A stretch of 64,000 bases of DNA from Otis tarda (taxonomy: Eukaryota > Chordata > Aves > Otidiformes > Otididae): contig CM048555.1 in assembly GCA_026413225.1 (NCBI GenBank), positions 82,529,785-82,593,784 on the forward strand. The letters run 5' to 3'. Positions 41,201-53,200 of the stretch are shown here, piece after piece. How positions within the stretch are numbered: the stretch's first letter is position 1; each line of letters begins with the position of its first letter. The notes below the pieces were generated by a model. The model saw nothing but the letters and a program-made list of their open reading frames with translations. It ran no database searches and had not been told where the DNA came from. Made by a program: the position numbers and the translations under genes.

Positions 41201-44200
41201 GTGAAGCTGATGCGCCCAGACGGCACCACGCTGCGTGACGGGGAGCACGACCTGGTGCTGTACAAGGTAGGGGGCTGGCAGCCCCCCCCGAAGTGGGGAG
41301 GTGCAGCAGGGCAGCTGGCTGCGCGGGGCTGGGGTCCCAGCCACTGCCCCAGCTGCTACACGGGTGGCACGCACACAAAGTCCCTGGGGGTTTCCAGCCC
41401 CTTTCTGTCCTCGGTGTGGAGGCTCCTGCCACAGCTCCCTGCCCATAGCAACTCCATCCCTGCGCTGCTCCCGTGGGAATGACAAGTTTTGTTTAGGAAA
41501 AGGTAACCTGAGTGTGTCTGACTTGGGCGCTTTACCTGATTTCACCAGCGTTTTGCTGCCTGAAATTCCGTAGTTTTTCTTCTGAGAGAGCAGAGAGACA
41601 CAAGGAGGGAGAACTCACTGTTCAGTTGTGAAAACGCAGGCGGCTCTGGTGCCGTGGCGTGACAGACCCCCTGAACGTGCTGCCCCCCGCCTCGGTGCCC
41701 CCCTCTCCAGAGCTGGGGCTGGCAGCGGGAGGTGCAGGCTGGCCCTCGCTGCAAGCACGGGCGCAGGGCCCTGGCTCCGTGTCGGCACGGCTTCAGCATT
41801 CCCCGCCGGCAGTGGGGCTCCAGCCTTCCGGCGACCTTCCCGCCTCAGCCCCTTGGTTGCTCTGGTATTTCACTGAAGTTTTCCCTGATTTTTCCCGCTG
41901 TTCCTGGTGATGTGACACACAGTCACTCAAGGCAGACCCGTCTCCCTTCCCAAGTCCCGCACCTTTTTGGGACGACCGGATCTGTCTCCCGCCTGCTGTG
42001 GCAGCCAACGCTTCCCATGACCCTGACGGAGGAGTTCCTCCTCTCCATCACACGTTTCCCTCCAGCACCCAGATGCTGCCTCTGCAGCGCCGTGCGCTGC
42101 GGCGGGCGCACCGAGCGCCTCCGGCACTCGCCGGTGCTGGCTGGGGCAGCGGGGTCAGACCCCGCACGTCCCCTCCTGGACGCGTTTGCTCCTCGAAGGG
42201 TTGGTGCTGCCCTTGCTGAGCCGTCCGCTCACCAGCGTCCTCCCCCCACGCCGGTGAAAGCGGCCACGCGCCGCTCCATCCTCTCCCGGCTGACTCCTGC
42301 TCCTCCTGGCAAACACCGGGGCTTGGTTCTGGGAGTCAGAAGCCGTTTCATCTTTTTGTCTTCGATTGCCAGAGGAATGGGAATTATAAGCTTTTAGCTC
42401 CCCAGACCTCTCGGTCTCATGCTGGTTGAGAGATGTCTGAGATTAAGCCATTTACCCTGCGAGGCTTAGCTGCCCTCGGAAGAGGCGCAGTGCTTCCTGC
42501 GAGTCGGCTGCCGCTGCGGGTGCGCTCGGTGAGAGAAAAGCCAAGAACAAACAATTTTGTGCTCTCCACCTGACCTTCGGCAGGAAGAGTTTTATCGCGC
42601 AAGGTTGCAGCAGGGAAGGAGAAACGCGCTGCTGCCGCGCTGTAACTGAGCGCTGGTGAGCTCGCGGCGGCACGGCTGCGGTCCGTCACCACGTGTCCGG
42701 CCAGCTCTGGATTTCCACCGTGTTCCCCGCCTTGCAAAGGAGCAGGGAAGGGTCATTTAGGAAGCCACCCCAGTGAGTCCTCCTAGATGTGATGTCTTGA
42801 TTCTTCAACTTAAGAGTAGGGGACGCACAGGAATGGGCTGTTCTGCCGCTGTGGAGAGAGACCCCAGGGTGCTCGGGCAGAAATGTCCTGTCAGGCTGGT
42901 GACAGATACTGTGGGACTGCGCCGGCTGTGCGGTCGGTGTCCGGCTGTGCGGTCGGTGTCCGGCTGCGTGTCCATCCCCACAGCAGTGTTCAGGCGCATG
43001 TTCTGTTTCCCGGTGCGCTGCTGCCCAGCCCCAGGCTCCTCCGTGCTGCTGGCCTCCCCCCGCGTGTTTCCTCCTGCCAGTTCCTGTGTCCCCCTGAGCG
43101 GCAAGGGCCAGGATTGAGCATCTCTCCCAGTCGGGTGTCCCAGTTGAGCAGGGGTCCCCGCGGAGCCCCACGGGGAGCAGCTTTGTTGGGTGCTCTGTTG
43201 AAATTAACGTTGGGTGCGGCGATTCCCCTGTGCCAGCTCCCGCGTCCCAGCAACTCCTGTGACCCCGCTCTGCCTTGCAGGGCGACAGCAGGAAGCTGGA
43301 GGATGTCAGCGCGTACCTGGCCCTGCCATCCATCAGGAACCTCTCCGAGCCAAAGCTCCTCTCCGGCTCCTCGTTCCGCGTGAGCGGGGGTGCATCCGGC
43401 TTAACCGTGTCTCCCCGGGACAGCTTCCAAATCTCAACGCTCGTCTGCTCCACAAAGCTGACCCAGAACGGTGAGTCCTGCTCCCCGCAGGGCTGTGCCC
43501 CCATTGCACCGGTGCCTCTCCACCCGCCAGACCGCTCATCGCCCAGCTCCCGTCTGCCGGCACGCGCTGGGCGCTGTGGGACGGAGTGCCGCCGCTGCTG
43601 TGGGAGTGCTGGGAGGCTGTGGCTGGGAGCGGGGAAGGCTGGGCTCTGCCCGTCAGCGCAGGGACCCGACCTGCCCAAAACCCGTGTGGTAAATAGAGCG
43701 TGTGCCCACCCATCCTGGGGCCTGGCCGGGCAGGGAGCGGCTGTCATCCCCTCGCGCGGGTGCCAAGCGGCGGCTGCGGGTGGGTGATTTACAGCCCCGC
43801 GTCAGAAGGCGAGAGCGGGGGGACGGCGCAGGGCGTGGGGAAGCTCAGCTGCTGCCCGCGCTGGGGTGTGTGCCAGCACCGGCCCCTCCAGCATGGCGCA
43901 GCCGAACCGGGGCTCCTTCCCGTCGCAAACGGCCCCGACCCAAAAACGAGGGGATAGCAGAAACGGTGGGCGTGGAGTTAGCGCTGCCCTCGCCCCATGG
44001 CCCCGCCGCAGCAGCACCCTGCGCCACGCTGCTTGGCGCCCACGCCGCTCCGATGGGACGCGGTTTGCTGCAGGCTCTGTTTGCGGATCGCTGGGTCCGT
44101 AGCTCCGGGCTGTACTCGGGGAGATTCCCGTTCTGTTCTCCCCTCTATCAAGGCTGTCTCTCGGCTCTCTGGCTCCGGAGCCCTCTCAGTTAGCAGCAGA

Positions 44201-47200
44201 TCGTTTTCCGAGGTGGGGGAACAGAACCAACAAGGGGCTGTGAGCGTTTCCGGGCGCCGTCCCGCCGCGCGCTGCGGGCAGTTGGCCTTTCCTGGCTGCG
44301 AACCCTCGCAGACGCCTCGCAGCGGCGCCGAGCCGCTGCCTGGGGCTGGGCGCTGCAGCGAGCGGCCCAGCGTGGCTGCCGAGGGCTCGGTCACCGCCCC
44401 TGGGCATCGGGGTGGGAGCTGGGGCTCTTCGGCTCCAAACCCCGTGCTCTGGCAGCCAGCACGGGCTTCCAGCCCCCGGCACTTGCGTGGCTCATTGCAA
44501 AGAGCGTACAGCCGCTGCAGCACCAGGGCGTCAGTGTTTGCAGGTGGGATTTTGCCGTGCACGGAATGTTTTGGGAGGTGGCAGAGCAAAGAGGTGTCGG
44601 TAGCCTTGAGCAGGCGCTGATGGGTACCGAACAGCTTCCCGCACCGCTCTGAAGCCAGGCAGGTGACGTGAATCCCTGAACGCAATGTCTCCCGCTGCCT
44701 GGAGCGTTAAACCCTGCGCCGGTGGCCAGCAGGCTCCGTGCTCAGGAGGTGAGCGGCGGCGGTGCCCAGAGAGGGGATGAGCACCCAGGGAAGCCGGGAT
44801 CCCTCCCGTCCGGCAGCGCTGTCTCTGCAAGGCTGATGGATGGGAAAGCTTTGCCCCGCTTTTGCTGAAGTGCAATGAGGCAGCTGGGGAGACCACAGCC
44901 ACGGCGCGGGGCGCGGGGGACGCAGCACGCGGTGACTCATCGCTGTCGGGCTCTGCAGGCGCTGTGGGTCGGTGCCAATAGGCTCAGGGCCCCTCCTCTT
45001 GGTTAATTCCCTTCCTGCAGCACAACCACAGCGTCTGCAGGAATGACCTTTTATTTCGCCGAGTTTTATGCTTTCGTGGAGCTGAGGTGGGGAAGCTTTC
45101 CCTGGGCACTGGGGAGCCGCGAGGGGTGTGGGGCCCTCGCCGCGTCCCAGCCGTGGCTGGTGGAGGGCAAGAGTGGGGCAGGACAGCGTCCCACGGCCCC
45201 CCTGGCCGAGGTCCCTTCTCCAAAACGTTTGTGGGGAGGCTGCAGCTCCAGTGCTGCTGTTGCAGGTCTGGGTTTCTGTCCCGTGGGGCCGTAAAGACGA
45301 AGGCAGCGCCTGCCTGCGCGGCCACACGATGGAGTGGCCGGAGCTCAGGCGTGGCGAGCGCTCGCCCAGCGCTTCCCCCAGCGCAGGGCCCGCAGCGGGC
45401 GGCACCGCGTCCCCCGGGATGGGCCCTCTCGGGCCAGCCGCCCTGGGCAGCGAGGGTGGGACGGGGGAGCCTGGGGGCCGGGAAGGCGTGGGGCCGGCAG
45501 CGAGCGAGGCTGTGCTGACCCCCGTCCCCCCGCCCAGTCAACCTGCTGGGGCTGCTGAAGTGGCGCGCCAAGCCCAGCCTCCTCGCCGGGAACCTCCAGA
45601 AGCTGATGCACGTGGACGGAGGGGAGGTCATCAAGGTACAGCCGGGACCTTCCCCCGCGTCCTCCCTTCCCAGCTCCGGCGCTCGCCACGTCCCCAGCAG
45701 CTGCTCCGGGACGGGGCAGAGGGACACGAAAGCTCCTGGGGGGCGGCAGGGTGGGCACCAGGGGTTTCTGGCCGCCTGGCCGGGCGTGCCACGGGCAGCT
45801 GCCGCAGCTGGGGGAGCCGCCCCGGGCTGGGGCCGGACTGGCCGCACTGGGAGCATCCTGCGCAGTCCCAGCGCCATTTCCTGGGGCTGCCTCTGCCTGC
45901 GGTGATCGCCCCCGTCGGCCCCGTGGAGCCTCGCTGGGGCCAGCGGCCGCCTGCGGGGTCGGTGCCGGGCTCCTCGCCGGGGCGCAGGCCGAGCCAGGGA
46001 GTTGGGTCCTGGCAAAGCACCGGACGCCCCGGGCTGAGGAGGGGGCACAGTGCGTCTGTGCCCAGGCGGGTCGCTCCTGTGCTCACAGCCGAGTCCGGGA
46101 CGATGCTGGGAGTTAGCGCTCGAGCCCTCACAGTCCTCTTGTCTCCCCCAGTTCCTCCAGGACACCCTGGATGCCTTGTTCTCTATCATGATGGAGAATT
46201 CGGACACAGATGTGTACGACACACTGGTCTTTGATGCCCTGGTAAGCGGGCCCGCTCCCCTGTGAGCCCCGAGTGGCTCTGACCCTGCTGACCGGTGCAG
46301 GCGCGTGGGACGGGACGGGGTCAGACCGGGGCAGGTTTGCGGTGGGGCACGCTGGTCTGGCCAGCCAAGCTGTGCAGCTCCTCCGGCTCCTGGCAGGCGT
46401 GCGGGGGCTCGGGGGGCCTCGGCAGCCCTCGCGAGGGGCCGGTGCTGCTCTGGCTGTGGCCGTGAGCACCCGGCTGTCCCGGGCGTCCAGCTGCCCGCAC
46501 CGAGCTGTGCCCGCTGCCCGCTCCCCAGGTTTTCATCGTGGGGCTGGTGGCCGACAGGAAGTTCCAGCACTTCAACACTGTCCTGGAGGCCTACATCCGC
46601 CAGCACTTCAGCGCCACGCTCGCCTACAAGTGCGTACCGGGCGGCTGCGGCGCGGGGAGGGCCGGGTTCGGGATGGCCGGCGTGGGGAGGGCCGGGGCCG
46701 GAGCCTGGGCAGTGCTGGGCAGGCAGCGCAGCACAGCTCCATGTCTGCCCCAAAGGCTGCCTGGCCGAGGCCGGGAAGCCTGCCGAGCCCTGGCCGCATG
46801 TGTCCCCATCCCGCAGGAAGCTGATCTCGGTGCTGACGCAGTACGTGGACCATGCCAGCCAGGGCGAGCCCTGCGAGCCGCTCATGCGCACCTTCAAGGC
46901 CTTGGAGTACGTCTTCAAGTTCATCGTCCGCTCCCGGCACCTCTTTGCCCAGTAAGTACCAGCGATTACTTCCACCAGCCCAAGTGCCGCGCTCAGCCGC
47001 ACTGCTGCCCCAGCGCCGCGTGTTGGCAGAGCCGCTGCAGCCCCTGGGGATGGGGTCTGCGGGAGGGAGGGAAGGAAAGGTCCCTGCCCGGTGCTGGTGC
47101 TGGCTGCTGGGGTTGGATGCGGCACCCAGGGGGTACCCGCGGCTCCTGGCACGCTGCGGACGTGCTGCCGCGTCGGCTGGTCCCCAGCCGGGCTCTCCTC

Positions 47201-50200
47201 CCGTGGCTGCTGGAGCGGTGGCGGTCTGGTGTGGCGGCAGGCAGTGCCGGCTGCCTCAGGGTGGGAGGGCTCCTGCGGGGCCACAGCGGGACGGGCACCG
47301 CCGCACAAACCGCTCTCTGGCCCACGAGCGGCGTTTCGCTGTGTTTGCGAAGCATGTTGGCAGCGCGGCAGTGCACCCGTTCGCACGACGCGAGCCTGTG
47401 GTTTGCTGCCTGCCAGGCTAGCGGCTGCGGGTTCCCTCTGCGCGTGTCTGCATCCAGAGCCGCGGTGCTGGTGGGACCGGCTTTGGCACCGCGGCGCGGC
47501 ATTGCCGTGAGCCTCGGCTGCAGCCAGCCGGTGGGAAGCCCACGCTCCCTCCCCACCGCACCGGTGGCTTTGCTCCGTCTCCGTGCAGCCAGGCCCTGAC
47601 CGCGCTCCCGCTGCTGCTGGCTGTGGCGCTGGGAAGCACCCAGCTCCGTCGCGTACGGCTAACCCCCGTGCCGTGGATGAGGGGCCCCGCGGTGCCCTGC
47701 TGCCGCAGGCGGGGCTCTGCCCCAGCCGCCCCGCGGACGGGATTTCCCAACGCGCTCGCATGATGGGGCCGGCAAAACCTCCCCGGGCAGCCTGCTCCCC
47801 TGCGCGGCCCGCACTGCGCCTGGAAAGGATTTCTGGGGTCCAGCCTTGCTCTTCCTGCTCATTCCCAGAAAGCTGCTGCCTGCTTGGCCCGTGCCATTCG
47901 GGAGGTTTTTGGTGGATTTTTCCTTAGAGAGGGAAAGGTTGCGCTTGCCCTCAGCAAGGCTCATCTTGCCATGGAGCGGCACTCCGCTCGGCTCTGACCA
48001 TCTCGGCGTTGCGTTCGCCGGCGTTACCCGCAGGCCTCCCTGCTCAGCACTAACGCCGCGATAGCAGTGTGGACGGCAGCGCAGGGGGACAGCGGCGGCT
48101 GTGGTGGCAGTGGCTCGGGCAGCGGGGTCTGTGCAGGGACCACCCAGCACGTCAGGGACAGGGACACAAATCGGGTGTCGGGGGTTCCTCTGGAGCGGCA
48201 CCCATGGCTCTCAGACCCCGTCCTGGGCGGCTCTCACACCTCAGCTGTCACTGGGCTTTCCAGTAATTTCCAGTGCAAGGTGTGTATTTGGCCTGGGATC
48301 CCTCGTGCCGCAAGGTGCCAGCCCCAGGGCCTGGGGAAGGGGTGCATGGGGTGGCCCCCGCTTGTCCTGGCCCAGCAGCTTGCCGCCCGGCACAGCACAA
48401 GCACTGAAGGGGGCTGTGAGAAAGAGAGAGACTTGTTACCAGGGCCTGCAGTGACGGGACAAGGGGTGACGGTTTTAACTGAAGGAGGGTTGGTGTAGAT
48501 TGGACGTAAGGGAGAAGTTTTCCGTGGAGGGGCACTGGCACAGGCTGCCCAGAGGAGCTGTGGGTGCCCCACCCCGGCAGTGCCCAAGGCCAGGTTGGAT
48601 GGGGCTCTGAGCGACCTGGGCTGGTGAAGATGTCCCTGCCCAGGGCAGGGTTTTGGACTGAGTGGTCTTTGGGGACCCTTCCTACCCAAACCCTTCAGTG
48701 ATCCCGTAGTGAGCAGCGTAAGGGGCTGGGAGCCTCGACGGCTCCTTGTTGCCGCTGGGGACAAGGTGAGAGTGCTCCCGGTACCTCCAAGTCCCTCCGG
48801 GACCTGGCTCTCAACAGGGCTCCCGTCCTGATCTCTGCGTGACGGACAAACGAGCCTTGCCCCGGGCAGCGTGGGCGAGCCTGTCCGGGCTGCTGCGCCA
48901 AAGCAGAAAACTGAAAACACAACCGACAAGAGTCACCCGAAAAAGAAGTTTTGTTCCTCTTTCATTCCACGTATGCGGCGCCGAAAGCTGAAGCGTGCCA
49001 AGGGAGAGGTGGGCGGTGAGGCCGCCCCGCACGCAGCGCCGCTGGGAAAGCGGCGGGGTCGCGCGGTGCTGTGGGCTGCGGCTCGGCAGGCGGGTGCTTT
49101 CCGGGGAGCGGAGTGAGAGCCCCGTGCCTGCCTGCACCGCGCAGAGGTGCCGGGATGGGTGTCGGTGTCCTGTCCGTGCGCTGTGCTGCGCTCGTGGTGA
49201 GGAGCTGTGCCGGGTTCTCGGTGTCCCCAGGGTGCTCAGACCTCGCCTGTCCCCGCCGCATCCCTGCCGTCGCGCTTTGCTGTCTGCCCGCGTCCCTCCT
49301 GCGGATCACACTGCAGAGCGCTGCGTCTGCCGGCCCTGTCCGTCCCTCCTCAGCGCTCTCGCCTCCCTGCCCGTCCCAGGGTCTCGCTCGCGGCCGGGCA
49401 GCTGCTCCAGGGCTCAGGGGTGCTCCGGCATTACACCGAGGTATCTCCCTCACCATCGTGTGAGAAAATACAGAGCAAATTCCCTGGCTTACAGAACTTC
49501 TGGCAGAGAAATTTAATTACGCGGAACATTTGCAAACAGCCCTGTGATTTAGTTTGCGTTGGAACGAAGACATCCCTGAAGACATTCAGTGTTCTTATTC
49601 ATCTTCCCTTTATCTCGGTGATCTTAACAGAGCAATAACATGGACTCCTCAGATCTTCTAAATACTTTAAACAGTGCTACAATTTTTACACCGTCTGTAA
49701 TTTAAAGAAATTAGATTGTAATTACAGTAAGTTACTGCAGATCGCTGTATTATTTGATTATGTGCTGCCGCTGGAATGGGATGCGCAGCCCCGTTGCCCG
49801 TTCGAGGGTCCCGGGTGGCCGCAAGGACGGTGAAGGGGGGCCCGGCCGGCGCGGGGTGCAAAGTTCGTCGCCCCAGCACCGTTGGCAGCTCTGTGGCTGC
49901 TGCGTGGGGAAAGGGCTGATCCCCGTCCCGCTTCGGGCAGGAGGCTGGTGGGCTGTGAAGGGGCTGGGTCCTGGCGTCGGCCGTGGGAGAAATGCGCTTT
50001 CCTGCGGGAACGCGCCACCAGCCCTCGCTCTGTCGGGAGGTGCTGTGCCACCTCTCCAGCCGCATTCCCCTTTGGCACCCCACACGCCGTGCCAGGGCAG
50101 GCGGGGACCGATGGAGCCCCTCAAAGCCCCCCGTGCCATTCGGGATGTCAGGGACCGCTCCCACCCTGCCATGGTAACCCTGGGACGCCCACGCCCGTGT

Positions 50201-53200
50201 AGCTCCACCGCCTCGGGGCTGGGGGAGCTGGGGCTTGGCGACGGCGCGGTGACCAGTGACGTGGTCCCTGCTTTCTGCTTCCTCCCTGCCAGTTCCTCTG
50301 GCTGCTTCTGCTTTTTGGCTGCCGCTGAGGGCGGGAAAGTTCTCCTGAACTTGCTTGTCGTCACCCAGGGTCTCGCCCCGCGCGGGGTCCCCTCTCCTGC
50401 CGACGCGGGGGAGCTGGCGTCGCTCACTCTTGCCAGCATCCCTCCGCAGCTGCCTGCCTTGCAGCTCACCGGCCCTTCATTCCTGCAGCCAGCTCCCACT
50501 CCGCCAGCTCCCGCTCCGCCAGCACCCACGGGCTCCGCCATGGCCCCCTCGTCCCTGCTCCCGTCCCGGGGCAGCCCAGCGCCCTAGCGAGGACTGGCCC
50601 CTTAGGACCCCTGACCTCGAGCCAGTCACTTGTGCAGCTGCGGACCCTGGCTGCTGAGCCTCCCCAGCGGCCCCCGTCCCGCAGGGACTGTGCTGGGGTC
50701 CCTGGGGTCCCCAAAGGCTGTGTGTCATTGCTGTGGGCCCTCGTTTCCTTTCGCTGCTTTTAACACAGGCAGGATTTTTCAAATTTCTCAGCCTCTGGTG
50801 GGGTTGTGGGTGGGAGGGGGGCAGCGGGGATGGAGCTGCAGGGATGGGGACTGCGGGGGCTCCCACCCTTCAGTAACTTCTGACACGCGGGGTGAGAGGG
50901 AGGGACCGTTCCTAAATCAGCCGGAGCTTTGTTTGGGCTTGGAAGCCGCTCAAGGGCTGGGAGCCAGCGTTGGCCTGAGCGCATCGGAGCTGCCTGGGGC
51001 GGGTAACGGGCGTGCTCCCGCCTGCTCCCGCTGCCAAACCCGCTGTCTTCCCGCGGGCCCCAGGCGCATTTACCAATGGGAAAGATGAGTTTGGAAGAAC
51101 GATCCAACTGTAATTATGTTAAACAAGGCAGCAGAGTTTTTACAAAACCTGGACTCAATAGAAATGGCTGGGAAGCAGAAAATGACAGACCTTGTTCCAC
51201 CGCTGTGCACACACTTAGAAACCAAACCACAATTAAGAACCACACACGTTTTGCTCGCTGTGGCGGCGGGCGGCATGCAGGGCTCGGGGCTGGAGGCGCG
51301 TGCGTCTCGTCGGCCGTGGGAGATTGGCGCCTTACCCCTCGTTTCCCCATCCCTACCTGTAATTGCTGCCCGCGGGCTCGCGCTCCGATCGCAGCCGTGA
51401 ATCAGCTCAGACGTGACCTCTTCTCGCAGGGAGTCACTGCAGCGACTTTACTGCTCTGATCGCGCCTTTGGTGAGCTGCCTGGGAACTTTCTCACGGGTC
51501 TGCACGTCTTGTGGGTAAAGCTCCCCACGAGAGCTGGGCTGTGCTGTGGCTGGTCGCACAGGTCGAGCTTGGGCTGGAGGGTGCAGGAGGCTTCCTGCTC
51601 TGGTGGGAACACATTAGCGTCCTTTGAGGGGGCTTCGGCATGCAAAATCATGTAAAAGAGCCTATTTGAACAAAAAAAGTATGTATGTGAGCACGAATAG
51701 GTGGTGTATGTAAATCGGTAAGGGGGCCATGGTGCACTGGTGACTCTGGCTGTTTCAGGCTCTACGAGGGGAAGGAGACGGCTGAGTTCCAGTGCTCGCT
51801 GCAGCGCTTCTTCCTCTCCCTCAACCAGCTGATGAAGTCCTCGCTGGAGGGTCCCACGCTGCTCTCCCAGGTACGGCGGGGGGCTCGGCTCTGGCGCGCG
51901 GCGGGGCGGGCACTGCCCCAGCGGGGGTGACACCGTCCGCCCTGCGTGCAGAGGGTCTCAGGAGGGCTCCTGGGGCTCGTCCCCGTCCCGGAGCTGACCT
52001 GGCCCCGCTCCCTGCACCCCGAGACCGGGCTGGCACGGGGGGCCAGAGAGAGCAGAAACGGTGCCCCTTGCACCATGGGTCCCTGCGGGCACGGCCGCGT
52101 CCTGTGCGAGGGTGCCGGGGTGGGAGCGGAGAACGCGGTGCAGCCACGTTCGCTCTGCAGCGTCAGTTAGCTGTTGAGCCCCTGCGATGGCCTGTGTCTG
52201 CTCCTCGGAGCAGGCTGTGGATGCTGGAAGTTTGCGCAGGTTTGCAAGCAGCTGTGCTGACCTGTGGAAGGAAAACCTGCCCAAGACTATTTAAATATAA
52301 AGACATTCCTGACTTGAGATGCCCTGACCTTGGGACGCACCACCGTGGGCTCGTGAGCCAGCAAGGTCCCGTCCTCGTCCCCTCGGAGCCTCGGACCAGG
52401 TGCCCCGTGCTGCCTGGCTCCCGGTGACCCTGCCCGGCCTTGCTGTTGTCCCCCATCCAGAGGGTCCACGGCTTCCCTGCTGTCCCGCCCACCGTCACCC
52501 CAGCCATGGTTCTTGTGCTGCGTCCTGCACTGGTTCCTGCTGGAGCCTGGCCACTGGTCCTGCTGTGTCCGGCCCTGATGGTGTCTCCTGGACATTGTCA
52601 GCGGGTTCTCCAAGGAGGGAGCGCTTTTTGTGTTCTCTCGGTGAGGCTGTAGCTGCTGTACGGCGCTGGGAGACGCTCTGCCTCGCTAGCTGCCACGGCC
52701 AGCTCTCCCGAGCAGCTGGAGGTTGACACCCCAGGATCTGTGAGTGGCTGACAGAAGCTTCGCAGCTTCTTCCTCTTCTCCCTCCTCTTTTCCTTAAAGC
52801 TGCAATTATCTGATCAGCTGAAGGCAGCACTGATGACAGCTCGTTAGCTGCAGCGCTCCTGCACAGGCTCTCTGGGTGCGGGCCCAGCCAGGGAGCAGGA
52901 GCAGCTCCTCAGCCAGCACCTCCAGCATGCCCAGCAAACGCCATCGCCTGGCGGGTGCTCTGAGGGGAGGGCGGCGGAAGGGACACCCTGCCTCGCGCAT
53001 CTCCAGCCGGGAGACGGGGATTCCGCTGCCACCGCTCCCTGCCACAGCCAGTGGGCCTCTGTGCGTCCCTCTGCTTCCCTCCTGGAGCCCTGGCCTTCTC
53101 TGCGCCAGCTGAGTTTTGGGGTGGGGCGGGGGGTACAGGCGTAAGCGAACGCTGAGGGTGGTGCCAGCTGCCAAGGTGCTGAGCAAGGCGGAGCGGAGCA

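Noticed and set aside
44984..47761. A 925-codon open frame on the minus strand
   Set aside because: It overlaps several well-supported plus-strand DOCK exons, is low-complexity Ala/Arg/Pro/Gly, and stays open only because TAA/TAG/TGA are rare at this GC content.
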